In this document: positions 23,562-31,564 of the stretch, piece by piece | Layout: each line of letters starts with the position of its first letter | Position numbering within the stretch: position 1 is the stretch's first letter | Source of the DNA: an uncultured Clostridia bacterium | GTDB lineage: Bacteria; Bacillota; Clostridia; Christensenellales; CAG-138 | Length of the DNA: 42,439 bases | Assembly (NCBI GenBank): GCA_934633695.1 | Contig: CAKTYT010000015.1 | Location: 1-42,439 of the forward strand | Direction: 5' to 3' | Notes under the pieces: generated by a model | Databases searched by the model: none | What the model was told of the DNA's origin: nothing | Seen by the model: only the letters and a program-made list of their open reading frames with translations | Program-made: the position numbers and the translations under genes

Positions 23562-25708
23562 GCGTATTGAGATGTAAAATGTGCGGAGCGGTGCTTCCTC
23601 AGAGCAAAGACTCCGTTGTTGAATGCGAATACTGCCGCACGAAGCAGACTTTGCCGAGAATGGCGGATGAAAAGTGCAGGGAGCTTTTCGATAGGGCGAA
23701 CAGCTATCGTCAGCAGAAGGATTTTGACAGTGCAGCATCGGTCTATAACGACATAATCGGCGAATTTCCGAATGAACCCGAAGCGTACTGGGGTCTTTGT
23801 CTGTGCAGATACGGAATAGAATATATCGTTGACCCCAAGAGCGGAAGGCGTATCCCCACCTGCCACCGCACGCAGTTCAAGTCGATACTCGATTCGAGTG
23901 ACTACAAGTCTGCAATTGAAAAGGCGGACGCAGAAGCAAGACGCGTCTATGAAAGCGAAGCAAGAGTCATCGACGGAATTCAGAAAGGCATTCTTGAAAT
24001 ATCCTCAAAGGAAGACCCGTTTGATGTTTTCATCTGCTACAAAGAAACCGACGACATGGGCAGAAGAACGCAGGACAGCGTTATCGCTCAAAAGATTTAC
24101 GATGAGTTGACGAGAGACGGACTGAGGGTTTTCTTTGCAAGGATAACGCTTGAGGACAAGCTCGGAGAGAAGTACGAGCCCTACATCTTTGCGGCACTGA
24201 ACAGCTCGAGAGTTATGCTCGTTGTCGGTACGAAGCCGGAGCATTTCAATGCCGTATGGGTAAAAAACGAATGGAGCAGATTCCTTGAGCTCGCTGCAAC
24301 CGATCCAAAGAAGAAAATTTACCCTTGCTATTACGAGATGAGCCCCTATGCCCTTCCCCACGAGTTTAAGGGACTTCAGTCGCAGGACTGTGATAAGATA
24401 GGCTTTGAGCAAGATCTTTTGAGAGGCATAAGGAAAATCGTCCCGAAGAAGACAGAGGAAAAGCCTAAGGTGCAGGAAGTCGTCTATACTGCCCAGCCTG
24501 TCAACGCCGATGAGAAGGAAAAGAATGCGATGTATCGAAGGATACTGATGCTCATTGAGTCGGGTGAGTGGAAGCAGGCGGACGAAAAGTGTGAGGGTAT
24601 GCTCGACAAATACCCTGATGAAGCTGCATTTTATTTCTATAAGGTCGTTGTAGGCGAACATCTCGGCAATAATGTCAAGTACTTTGCAGATAAGCTCGCT
24701 CGAACAAAAGAGATTTCCGATGTGGAAAGACAGTATCTCAACAGCTGCGGATACATGGAGTACTTGAAGACAGCGGCGAAGTACGGAATTGTCCATGCAA
24801 TAAAATACATTGTTTCGACTTACCCCTCGGCACTGAAGGACGAGATCAAGATCGACCACGGCAATAACGAAACATCAACTGTCAATATTCTCAGCTATGC
24901 AGTGTGGAACAATTATCCGACGGAGACGGTCAAGACGCTTCTCGACTGCGGAGCAAACGCAAACTCAAAGAGGCTTTTGAAAAATGCTTGGGGCGTTACG
25001 GAGCATCCCGTCATCAATGATGCTGCCTGGACGCATAGAAATGAGAAAATATTTGCACTCCTGCTGGGGGCGGGAGCGGACCCGAATTCGTTCAGAACAT
25101 ATCGAAACAGATACGGCATGACTGAATATTCTGTCCTGGGGGACGCCATATGGAATGCGAAGAGCCTGTCGATGACGAAGATGCTGCTTGACGCAGGTGC
25201 TGATCCGAACAGAATCGAGGACATAATTTTTGACAGCGGCAATCACGGAAAAAAATCAATGATGACGTATGCGGTTGTTGATGCAAATAGCGTTGAGATT
25301 GTAAGACTGCTGCTTGCACACGGTGCTGCCCCTGACAGTACCAGAATGTACGAAAATCAATACGGAGATACAGAATACTCTGCACTCGGCGATGCGATCT
25401 GGAACACAAAGAACGTTGAAATGGTAAGAATTCTGATCAATGCCGGAGCAGACCCGGACAGAGTCGAGGACATAATTTTTGACAACGGCAGTCGGGGAAG
25501 AAAATCAATGCTCACTTATGCAATTGCTGATGCACAAAGCACGGAAATGGTGCGGATGCTTCTCGAGAGCGGTGCAACATGGGAGAATAAAATAAGCTAT
25601 GGCGGGATCACCAAGGTTGAACGCAAGTTCCCGTACGGGAAATTTGTGGATACGGGGATGACGGCATTCCTTAAAACCTGCGGCTGGAAAGGACCGCTCT
25701 TCGGATAA
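23558..25708 (+). CDS. TIR-domain protein 2: zinc ribbon-TPR-like-TIR-ankyrin repeats
   Basis: A 716-residue protein. Residues 1-297 equal TIR protein 1 (zinc ribbon, TPR-like helices, TIR with Glu238). After a short linker, a TPR-like helical block (about 320-430) leads into six ankyrin-type repeats (about 443-690), recognisable by endings such as LLLGAGADPN, MLLDAGADPN and ILINAGADPD. The ankyrins form pairs with an 83-residue period (TEYSVLGDAIWN at 25124, TEYSALGDAIWN at 25373). No membrane helices are seen, so it is probably cytosolic, unlike protein 1. Ankyrins usually bind proteins, so this end may be the sensor arm. ATG 23558 overlaps the previous stop. A terminator closes the operon. 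Confidence 0.87.
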   Translation: MSVLRCKMCGAVLPQSKDSVVECEYCRTKQTLPRMADEKCRELFDRANSYRQQKDFDSAASVYNDIIGEFPNEPEAYWGLCLCRYGIEYIVDPKSGRRIPTCHRTQFKSILDSSDYKSAIEKADAEARRVYESEARVIDGIQKGILEISSKEDPFDVFICYKETDDMGRRTQDSVIAQKIYDELTRDGLRVFFARITLEDKLGEKYEPYIFAALNSSRVMLVVGTKPEHFNAVWVKNEWSRFLELAATDPKKKIYPCYYEMSPYALPHEFKGLQSQDCDKIGFEQDLLRGIRKIVPKKTEEKPKVQEVVYTAQPVNADEKEKNAMYRRILMLIESGEWKQADEKCEGMLDKYPDEAAFYFYKVVVGEHLGNNVKYFADKLARTKEISDVERQYLNSCGYMEYLKTAAKYGIVHAIKYIVSTYPSALKDEIKIDHGNNETSTVNILSYAVWNNYPTETVKTLLDCGANANSKRLLKNAWGVTEHPVINDAAWTHRNEKIFALLLGAGADPNSFRTYRNRYGMTEYSVLGDAIWNAKSLSMTKMLLDAGADPNRIEDIIFDSGNHGKKSMMTYAVVDANSVEIVRLLLAHGAAPDSTRMYENQYGDTEYSALGDAIWNTKNVEMVRILINAGADPDRVEDIIFDNGSRGRKSMLTYAIADAQSTEMVRMLLESGATWENKISYGGITKVERKFPYGKFVDTGMTAFLKTCGWKGPLFG
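23591..24411 (+). repeat. 821-nt identical tract, copy 2
   Basis: Second copy of the tract at 21525-22345, in direct orientation. Homologous recombination between the copies would delete 2066 bp and leave one in-frame gene with the ankyrin C-terminus. Confidence 0.93.
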
Positions 25709-25722
25709 ATGACAAGTAAGCC

Positions 25723-25756
25723 GGCGGGATGCGGTTCCCATTGCAGCCCGCCTTTA
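25723..25756 (+). terminator. Terminator of the SPFH-TIR operon
   Basis: GGCGGG (25723-25728) pairs with CCCGCC (25747-25752), with inner TGC/GCA pairing, followed by TTTAGATT. It isolates the operon from the ribosomal gene cluster. Confidence 0.75.
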
Positions 25757-25804
25757 GATTGGCTAATATATTTGAAAAAACGAGCAGAATAGGCAAAAAC
25801 ACTG

Positions 25805-25833
25805 TTGACAACGGCGAAAAACGGTGGTATGAT
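25805..25833 (+). promoter_or_regulatory. Promoter of the S10 ribosomal protein operon
   Basis: TTGACA (25805-25810), 17-nt spacer, TATGAT (25828-25833). It drives a leader of about 295 nt before rpsJ. Confidence 0.88.
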
Positions 25834-25839
25834 AGGAAC

Positions 25840-26135
25840 GTTCGGGTCAAAGGGGTGTATTATGCTTCCTCAGGCTTAATCTCCACCCGTCATGCTGACC
25901 AAGGAACTCGGACGTTTCCCTGCGAGAGGTTGCCGGTCGCCAATCCGGGTAATTCACGCAGGAGGCTCGACTCGATCGGGCACCTTCGTTCATGTGCATT
26001 TAACCCGTGCAGTACAGGACGAGGAAGGGGCAGGTACGCCCCGCCGCAGCTTTTTTATTTGAGAACGCACGGCAGAGTGTACAGCCTAAATTCGAGTGCG
26101 GCGATAACCGCACGATACAAAATAAGGAGATAAAA
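25840..26135 (+). promoter_or_regulatory. Long structured leader of the S10 operon
   Basis: The gap 25709-26135 holds a terminator, a promoter and this leader, no gene beyond a possible 5-codon ORF ATG CTT CCT CAG GCT TAA (25862-25879) with AAGGGG 6 nt before it. A hairpin GGGGC/GCCCC (about 26028-26043) is followed nine bases later by TTTTTT (about 26050-26056), which resembles an attenuator. S10-operon leaders in other bacteria are controlled by L4; whether that holds here is inference. Confidence 0.5.
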
Positions 26136-26444
26136 ATGGCAAACTATCGTATCCGCATTAAGCTCAAGGCCTATGAGCACAATCTCATCGACCAGAGCGC
26201 AGAGAAGATCGTCGAAACGGCGAGGCGGACGGGTGCAAGGGTCTCAGGACCTATCCCCCTCCCCACAGAGAAGGAAATTGTTACGATTCTTCGTGCACCC
26301 CATAAGTACAAAGACTCAAGAGAACAATTTGAAATGCGTACCCACAAGCGTCTCATCGATATCCTTCAGCCTTCAGCAAAAACTGTTGATGCACTGATGA
26401 AGCTCGACCTTCCCGCCGGCGTCGATATCGAGATCAAGCTGTGA
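26136..26444 (+). CDS. rpsJ: 30S ribosomal protein S10
   Basis: A 102-residue S10 of normal length, beginning MANYRIRIKLKAYEH and containing SGPIPLPTEK and RTHKRLIDI, part of the 30S head and also (as NusE) of transcription antitermination. ATG 26136 has AAGGAG at 26124-26129; the frame is open further upstream but that part is leader. First gene of the cluster. Confidence 0.98.
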   Translation: MANYRIRIKLKAYEHNLIDQSAEKIVETARRTGARVSGPIPLPTEKEIVTILRAPHKYKDSREQFEMRTHKRLIDILQPSAKTVDALMKLDLPAGVDIEIKL

Positions 26445-26463
26445 TTTCGGAGGTACAGACAAA

Positions 26464-27090
26464 ATGAAAAAAGCTATTTTGGGCAAGAAAGTCGGCATGA
26501 CCCAGCTCTTCCGCGAAGACGGCACGATGATCCCCGTAACCGTGGTTCTTGCAGGTCCCTGCCCCGTAACCCAGGTCAAGACTCTTGACCGCGACGGCTA
26601 TGAAGCCGTACAGATTGCATTCCAGCCCGTACGCGAAAAGCTCATCACCAAGCCCCAGCTCGGTCACCTGAAAAAGGCCGGTGTTGAAGCACATCGCTAT
26701 GTTAAGGAATTTAAGTTTGACGATTGCGGCAGCTTCGCAATCGGCGATGTTATCAAGGCTGACACCTTTGAAAAGGGCGACAAGGTTGACGTAACCGGCA
26801 CCAGCAAGGGCAAGGGCTTTGCAGGTAACATCAAGCGTTGGAATCAGGCCCGCGGCCGCAAGACTCACGGTTCTCATTCCTATCGTGTAGCAGGTTCCAT
26901 GGGTGCTTGCACCTACCCCGGTGAGGTCTTCAAGACCAAGCATCTGCCCGGTCACATGGGCCATGAGCGTATCACCGTTCAGAACCTCGAAGTCGTCCGT
27001 GCCGATGCAGAGCGTAATCTGCTCCTCATCAAGGGCGGTATCCCCGGTGCAAACGGCGGTCTTGTATACGTCCGCAGCACGGTTAAATAA
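26464..27090 (+). CDS. rplC: 50S ribosomal protein L3
   Basis: A 208-residue L3, an early-assembly protein that reaches the peptidyl transferase centre. It begins with GKKVGMTQLF, and the central GxxKRW-type loop (GNIKRWNQARGRKTHGS) and AGSMGACTYPGEVFK are seen. GGAGG stands 10 nt before the start. It follows rpsJ by 19 nt. Confidence 0.98.
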   Translation: MKKAILGKKVGMTQLFREDGTMIPVTVVLAGPCPVTQVKTLDRDGYEAVQIAFQPVREKLITKPQLGHLKKAGVEAHRYVKEFKFDDCGSFAIGDVIKADTFEKGDKVDVTGTSKGKGFAGNIKRWNQARGRKTHGSHSYRVAGSMGACTYPGEVFKTKHLPGHMGHERITVQNLEVVRADAERNLLLIKGGIPGANGGLVYVRSTVK

Positions 27091-27104
27091 GAGGAGGAAC
27101 CAAC

Positions 27105-27725
27105 ATGCCTAATGTAAGTGTTTATAATATTCAGGGCAATAAGGTCGGCGAGATCGAGCTTTCCGAAAACATTTTCGGTGCCGAAATCAACGTCCATGCA
27201 ATGCATTCCTATGTTGTCGCCTACAACGCAAATCAGCGTCAGGGCACTCAGAGTGCAAAGACCCGTGCCGAAGTATCCGGCGGCGGCAAGAAGCCTTGGA
27301 GGCAGAAGGGCACCGGTCGTGCCCGTCAGGGTTCAACCCGTTCTCCCCAGTGGACTCACGGCGGTGTAGTATTCGCTCCCAAGCCCCGCGAATATCGCCA
27401 GAGCCTCAACAAGAAGCTCAAGAGAGTTGCTCTCAAGTCCGCTCTTTCTTCCAAGGTTGCAGCAGACAAGCTCGTTGTTCTCGATGCACTTGAGCTTCCC
27501 GCAGCAAAGACCCGCGAAATGGTAACGGTTCTCAACAACCTCAAGGTTGCAAAGGCTCTCATAGTTACCCCCGCTAAGGACGAGACCGTCGTTCGTGCGG
27601 CAAACAACATTCCCGGCGTCTGCACAACCACCGTAGGCACTCTCAACACCTATGATGTTCTCAAGTACGATACTCTCATCCTCACAAAGGATGCTGTTGC
27701 AAAGGTCGAGGAGGTATACGCATAA
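27105..27725 (+). CDS. rplD: 50S ribosomal protein L4
   Basis: A 206-residue L4 with the exit-tunnel loop KTRAEVSGGGKKPWRQKGTG and RSPQWTHGGVVF. In enterobacteria L4 represses its own S10 operon; the long leader upstream makes a similar role possible here. GAGGAGG precedes the start. Its stop overlaps the rplW start by one base. Confidence 0.98.
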   Translation: MPNVSVYNIQGNKVGEIELSENIFGAEINVHAMHSYVVAYNANQRQGTQSAKTRAEVSGGGKKPWRQKGTGRARQGSTRSPQWTHGGVVFAPKPREYRQSLNKKLKRVALKSALSSKVAADKLVVLDALELPAAKTREMVTVLNNLKVAKALIVTPAKDETVVRAANNIPGVCTTTVGTLNTYDVLKYDTLILTKDAVAKVEEVYA

Positions 27726-28021
27726 TGAACGCTCACGACATCATCATCAGACCCGTACTCACCGAGAAGAGCTACGAAGCAATCCAGTCCAAGACTTACG
27801 TCTTCATCGTTGCTAAAAAAGCCGGCAAGACCGAGATTAAGCAGGCTATCGAAACCATTTTCGATGGCGTAAAGGTTGAAAGCGTCAATACCGTCAACCG
27901 TCTCGGCAAGGTTAAGAGGCAGGGCCGTTTTGAAGGCCGCCGCCCCTCCACCAAGAAGGCTTACATCACCCTCACTCAGGATTCCAAGACCATCGAAGCA
28001 TTCGATAGTCTTGCACAGTAA
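27725..28021 (+). CDS. rplW: 50S ribosomal protein L23
   Basis: A 98-residue L23, located at the tunnel exit where signal recognition particle and trigger factor bind. IIRPVLTEKS at the N-terminus and VNRLGKVKRQGR are family marks. One-base overlap with rplD (TAATG) indicates translational coupling. Confidence 0.98.
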   Translation: MNAHDIIIRPVLTEKSYEAIQSKTYVFIVAKKAGKTEIKQAIETIFDGVKVESVNTVNRLGKVKRQGRFEGRRPSTKKAYITLTQDSKTIEAFDSLAQ

Positions 28022-28035
28022 GGAGGATTTTACTA

Positions 28036-28869
28036 ATGGCTATCAGAAAGATTAAGCCCATCACTCCCGGTCAGCGTTTTATGACCGTCTCCGAGTATGA
28101 GGAGATTACCTGCAAAACTCCCGAGCGTTCGCTGCTTGAAAATCTCAAGAGCAACGCCGGTCGCAATAATCGCGGCAGGATAACCGTTCGCCATCGCGGC
28201 GGCGGTGCAAAGCGTCAGTATCGTATCATCGACTTCAAACGCAACAAAGACGGTATCCCCGCAAAGGTTGCAACCATCGAATACGATCCCAACCGTTCTG
28301 CAAACATCGCTCTTCTGCACTATGCGGACGGCGAAAAGCGTTACATCATCGCTCCTTACGGCCTCAAGGTCGGCGAAGTTATTGTTTCGGGCGAAGCAGC
28401 TGACATCAAGGTCGGCAACGCCATTCCCCTCAAGAATATCCCCGTCGGTACGATGATCCACTGCATTGAGCTTCTCCCCGGCAAGGGTGCCCAGCTCGTT
28501 CGCAGTGCAGGCAACGCTGCACAGCTTCTCGCGAAGGAAAACAAGTACGCTCAGGTACGTCTTCCCAGCGGCGAAGTTCGCCTCATCCCCCTCGGATGCA
28601 AGGCAACAATCGGTCAGGTCGGCAACATTGACTCTGTCAACGTTAAGCTCGGTAAGGCCGGTCGTACCCGTCACATGGGCTTCCGTCCCACAGTTCGCGG
28701 TTCTGTCATGAACCCCAACGACCATCCCCATGGTGGTGGTGAAGGCAAGTCCCCCATTGGTCGTCCCGGCCCTGTCACCCCCTGGGGCAAGCCTGCTCTG
28801 GGTTATAAGACCAGGAAGACTAAGAACATCAATGATAAATACATCGTCCGCCGCAGGGACGGTAAGTGA
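28036..28869 (+). CDS. rplB: 50S ribosomal protein L2
   Basis: A 277-residue L2 of standard length, needed for subunit association and peptidyl transfer. The conserved C-terminal loop VMNPNDHPHGGGEGKSP includes the invariant histidine. AGGAGG precedes the ATG. Confidence 0.98.
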   Translation: MAIRKIKPITPGQRFMTVSEYEEITCKTPERSLLENLKSNAGRNNRGRITVRHRGGGAKRQYRIIDFKRNKDGIPAKVATIEYDPNRSANIALLHYADGEKRYIIAPYGLKVGEVIVSGEAADIKVGNAIPLKNIPVGTMIHCIELLPGKGAQLVRSAGNAAQLLAKENKYAQVRLPSGEVRLIPLGCKATIGQVGNIDSVNVKLGKAGRTRHMGFRPTVRGSVMNPNDHPHGGGEGKSPIGRPGPVTPWGKPALGYKTRKTKNINDKYIVRRRDGK

Positions 28870-28891
28870 TCTAAGAAGGGAGAATTGAAAC

Positions 28892-29173
28892 ATGAGTAGG
28901 TCAATTAAGAAGGGCCCCTTTGTCAGCGAAAGGCTGCTTGCAAGGATTGTTGAAATGAACAACTCGGGCAAGAAGTCTGTTGTAAAGACTTGGTCCAGGG
29001 CATCCACCATTTTCCCCGACATGATCGGTCACACCATCGCTGTCCATGATGGCAGGAAGCATGTTCCCGTATACGTTACCGAAGATATGGTCGGACATAA
29101 ATTGGGCGAGTTTGCTCCCACCCGTACTTTCCGTGGCCATCGCGGTTCCGAAAAGGCAACACGCGGTAAATAA
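28892..29173 (+). CDS. rpsS: 30S ribosomal protein S19
   Basis: A 93-residue S19 (MSRSIKKGPFV start; FPDMIGHTIAVHDGRKHVPVY core), which contacts S13 and tRNA in the 30S head. Located 22 nt after rplB. Confidence 0.98.
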   Translation: MSRSIKKGPFVSERLLARIVEMNNSGKKSVVKTWSRASTIFPDMIGHTIAVHDGRKHVPVYVTEDMVGHKLGEFAPTRTFRGHRGSEKATRGK

Positions 29174-29185
29174 GGAGGCGTAAAA

Positions 29186-29572
29186 ATGGCAACCAGATCT
29201 AAAGTAAAGGCAGAATTCCGCAAGGAACACGCTGAAAAGCGTCCCCATGCAACCGCCAAGTACATCCGCATTTCCTCCCGCAAGGTTAAGATCGTTATCG
29301 ATCTTATCAGGGGCAAGAGTGTTCAGGAAGCAGAAGCTATCCTGATGTATACTCCCAAGGCAGCATCCGAGCCCACACTCAAGGTTCTCAGAAGTGCAAT
29401 TGCAAATGCAGAGAACAACCTCAGCATGGATAAAGAAACTCTTTACGTTGCAGAGGTTTATGCAAACCAGGGACCGACCCTCAGGCGTTACAGGCCTCGT
29501 TCCAGGGGCAGCGCTACGAGAATTCGTAAACGCACCAGCCACATCACCGTTATCCTGGACGAGAAGAAATAA
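29186..29572 (+). CDS. rplV: 50S ribosomal protein L22
   Basis: A 128-residue L22; its C-terminal hairpin lines the peptide exit tunnel. YIRISSRKVKIVIDLIRGK and the RPRSRGSATRIRKRTSHI tail are seen. The first 13 residues form a charged extension compared with the usual 110-115-residue protein. AAGGAGG before the start. Confidence 0.97.
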   Translation: MATRSKVKAEFRKEHAEKRPHATAKYIRISSRKVKIVIDLIRGKSVQEAEAILMYTPKAASEPTLKVLRSAIANAENNLSMDKETLYVAEVYANQGPTLRRYRPRSRGSATRIRKRTSHITVILDEKK

Positions 29573-29584
29573 GGAGGACATAGA

Positions 29585-30235
29585 ATGGGACAGAAAGTTA
29601 ATCCGAATGGCTTCCGTGTAGGCGTTATCAGGGATTGGAATACCCGTTGGTACGCAAATAAGAAGGATTTCGCAAACTACCTCGTAGAGGATAAGAAGAT
29701 CAGGGATTTCCTGAAGCAGAAGTACTATGAAACCGGCATTGCAAAGATCGATATCGAGCGTGCCGCAAACAAAGCAACCATCAGCATCCACACTGCACGT
29801 CCCGGTATGCTCATCGGCAAGGGCGGCGTAGGTGTAGACGCTATCAAGGCAGAGCTCAAGGCGTTGGTTGGCAGACCCATAAACGTCAACATCATGGAAG
29901 TTCGCAATCCTGATGCAAATGCTCAGCTCGTTGCTGAAAACATTGCAACTGCACTCGAAAAGAGAACAAGCTTCCGCCGTGCAATGAAACAGTCCCTCGG
30001 CCGTGCAATGAAGTCCGGTGCAAAGGGAATCAAGGTTAAGTGCGGCGGCCGTCTCGGCGGTGCTGAAATTGCAAGAACCGAAGGCTACAACGAGGGCTCA
30101 ACCCCCCTTCAGACCATTCGTGCAGATATCGAATACGGCTTCGCAGAGGCAAAAACCACTTACGGACGTATCGGTGTTAAGGTATGGATTTACAAGGGCG
30201 AGGTTCTCAATCGTAACCGTGCCAGAAAAGCGTAA
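29585..30235 (+). CDS. rpsC: 30S ribosomal protein S3
   Basis: A 216-residue S3 beginning MGQKVNPNGFRVG, with the KH motif GMLIGKGGVGVDAIK and CGGRLGGAEIARTE. It guards the mRNA entry channel. AAGGAGG lies between rplV and its start. Confidence 0.98.
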   Translation: MGQKVNPNGFRVGVIRDWNTRWYANKKDFANYLVEDKKIRDFLKQKYYETGIAKIDIERAANKATISIHTARPGMLIGKGGVGVDAIKAELKALVGRPINVNIMEVRNPDANAQLVAENIATALEKRTSFRRAMKQSLGRAMKSGAKGIKVKCGGRLGGAEIARTEGYNEGSTPLQTIRADIEYGFAEAKTTYGRIGVKVWIYKGEVLNRNRARKA

Positions 30236-30249
30236 GGAGGATAACAGCT

Positions 30250-30678
30250 ATGTTAATGCCTAAGAGAGTTAAACGCCGCAGGGTACATAGGGGCCGCATG
30301 AAGGGCACCGCTCAGCGCGGCAACATCATCGCTTATGGTCAGTATGGTCTTGTTGCAACCGAACCCGCATGGGTTACCAGCAACCAGATTGAGGCAGCTC
30401 GTGTTGCAATGACTCGTTACATGAAGCGTAATGGTAAGGTTTGGGTTGATATCTTCCCCGATAAGCCCGTTACCGAAAAGCCCGCTGAGACCCGTATGGG
30501 TTCCGGTAAAGGTTCCCCCGAATATTGGGTAGCAGTTGTTAAGCCCGGCAGAGTCCTCTTTGAGGTCGCCGATGTTGAAGAAGCAGTTGCAAGAGAAGCA
30601 CTTCGTCTTGCAATGCACAAGCTTCCTCTTAAGTGTAAGTTTGTGATCAAACCCGTTGAAGAAAAGGTGGAGGGCTAA
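30250..30678 (+). CDS. rplP: 50S ribosomal protein L16
   Basis: A 142-residue L16 (MLMPKRVKRRRVHRGRMKG start; GKGSPEYWVAVVKPG core) next to the A site. ATG 30250 is kept over ATG 30256 because AAGGAGG (30234-30240) is well spaced and other Bacillota L16 proteins start with the same two extra residues. Confidence 0.97.
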   Translation: MLMPKRVKRRRVHRGRMKGTAQRGNIIAYGQYGLVATEPAWVTSNQIEAARVAMTRYMKRNGKVWVDIFPDKPVTEKPAETRMGSGKGSPEYWVAVVKPGRVLFEVADVEEAVAREALRLAMHKLPLKCKFVIKPVEEKVEG

Positions 30679-30681
30679 GCT

Positions 30682-30876
30682 ATGAATAAAAAAGAATGGG
30701 AAAAGCTCAAGCAGCTCACCAATGAACAGCTCATCGAAAAAGAGAAGGATCTCAAGGCAGAGCTTTTTAACCTCAGATTCCAGTATGCAACGGGCCAGCT
30801 CACTAACCCCATGCGTATGAAGGAATGCAAACGTGATATCGCAAGAGTCAAGACTCTTATCAACGAGCGTGCTTAA
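30682..30876 (+). CDS. rpmC: 50S ribosomal protein L29
   Basis: A 64-residue, two-helix L29 at the tunnel exit. LFNLRFQYATGQL is the family core. It begins 3 nt after rplP. Confidence 0.97.
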   Translation: MNKKEWEKLKQLTNEQLIEKEKDLKAELFNLRFQYATGQLTNPMRMKECKRDIARVKTLINERA

Positions 30877-30894
30877 TTAAGGGAGGATATATAA

Positions 30895-31167
30895 ATGGAA
30901 ATGAATAATGCTCCCGTAAGGGGCTATCGCAAGACCCGTGTCGGCATCGTTGTAAGCGACAAAATGGATAAAACCATCGTTGTTGCAGTTAAAACCAAAG
31001 TACGTCATCCCCTTTACGGCAAGATGGTTAACCGTACCCTCAAGGTTAAGGCACACGACGAAGAAAACGCTTGCGGTATCGGCGATACCGTAAGGATTAT
31101 GGAGACCCGTCCGCTTTCCAAGGATAAGCGTTGGCGTATGGTCGAAATCATTGAAAAGGCTAAGTAA
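30895..31167 (+). CDS. rpsQ: 30S ribosomal protein S17
   Basis: A 90-residue S17 (OB fold), with GIVVSDKMDKTIVVAV and ETRPLSKDKRWRMVEII. GGGAGG precedes the start. Confidence 0.97.
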   Translation: MEMNNAPVRGYRKTRVGIVVSDKMDKTIVVAVKTKVRHPLYGKMVNRTLKVKAHDEENACGIGDTVRIMETRPLSKDKRWRMVEIIEKAK

Positions 31168-31184
31168 GCCCGAGGGAGGACAAC

Positions 31185-31553
31185 ATGATTCAACCGCAAA
31201 CCAGGTTAAAAGTTGCTGATAACAGCGGCGCAAAGGAAATTATGTGCATCCGCGTGCTTGGCGGCTCCACCAGGAAGTTCGCAAGCGTCGGTGACGTTAT
31301 CGTTGCTTCCGTCAAGAGTGCGTCCCCCGGCGGTGCAGTTAAGAAAAAAGATGTTGTTAAGGCAGTTGTAGTTCGCACGGTTACCGGTGTTCATCGCGAA
31401 GATGGCAGCCACATCCGTTTTGATGATAACGCAGCAGTCATTATCAACGATCAGAAGCAGCCCCGCGGCACCCGTATCTTCGGGCCGGTCGCAAGGGAAC
31501 TTCGTGAGAAGGACTACATGAAAATCGTGTCCCTCGCACCCGAAGTGCTGTAA
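31185..31553 (+). CDS. rplN: 50S ribosomal protein L14
   Basis: A 122-residue L14, exactly the usual length, with LKVADNSGAKEIMCIRVLGG and GTRIFGPVARELRE. GGGAGG before the ATG. Marks the start of the spc-type gene block. Confidence 0.98.
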   Translation: MIQPQTRLKVADNSGAKEIMCIRVLGGSTRKFASVGDVIVASVKSASPGGAVKKKDVVKAVVVRTVTGVHREDGSHIRFDDNAAVIINDQKQPRGTRIFGPVARELREKDYMKIVSLAPEVL

Positions 31554-31564
31554 GGAGGTATACT

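Noticed and set aside
21525..24411. Composite transposon or insertion sequence explanation for the direct repeats
   Set aside because: No transposase, terminal inverted repeats or target duplications are seen, and the repeats lie wholly inside coding sequence in frame.
25729..26133. 134-codon plus-strand frame in the S10 leader
   Set aside because: It covers the end of the TIR operon terminator, the S10 promoter and leader stems, and has no family resemblance; it is better explained as non-coding.
28033..29791. Long minus-strand open frames (329 and 296 codons) under rplB, rpsS and rplV
   Set aside because: They lie antisense to unmistakable ribosomal protein genes, have no ribosome binding site and reflect codon bias of the real strand. 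The same applies to 31514-32578, 33390-34394 and 39665-40777 on the minus strand.
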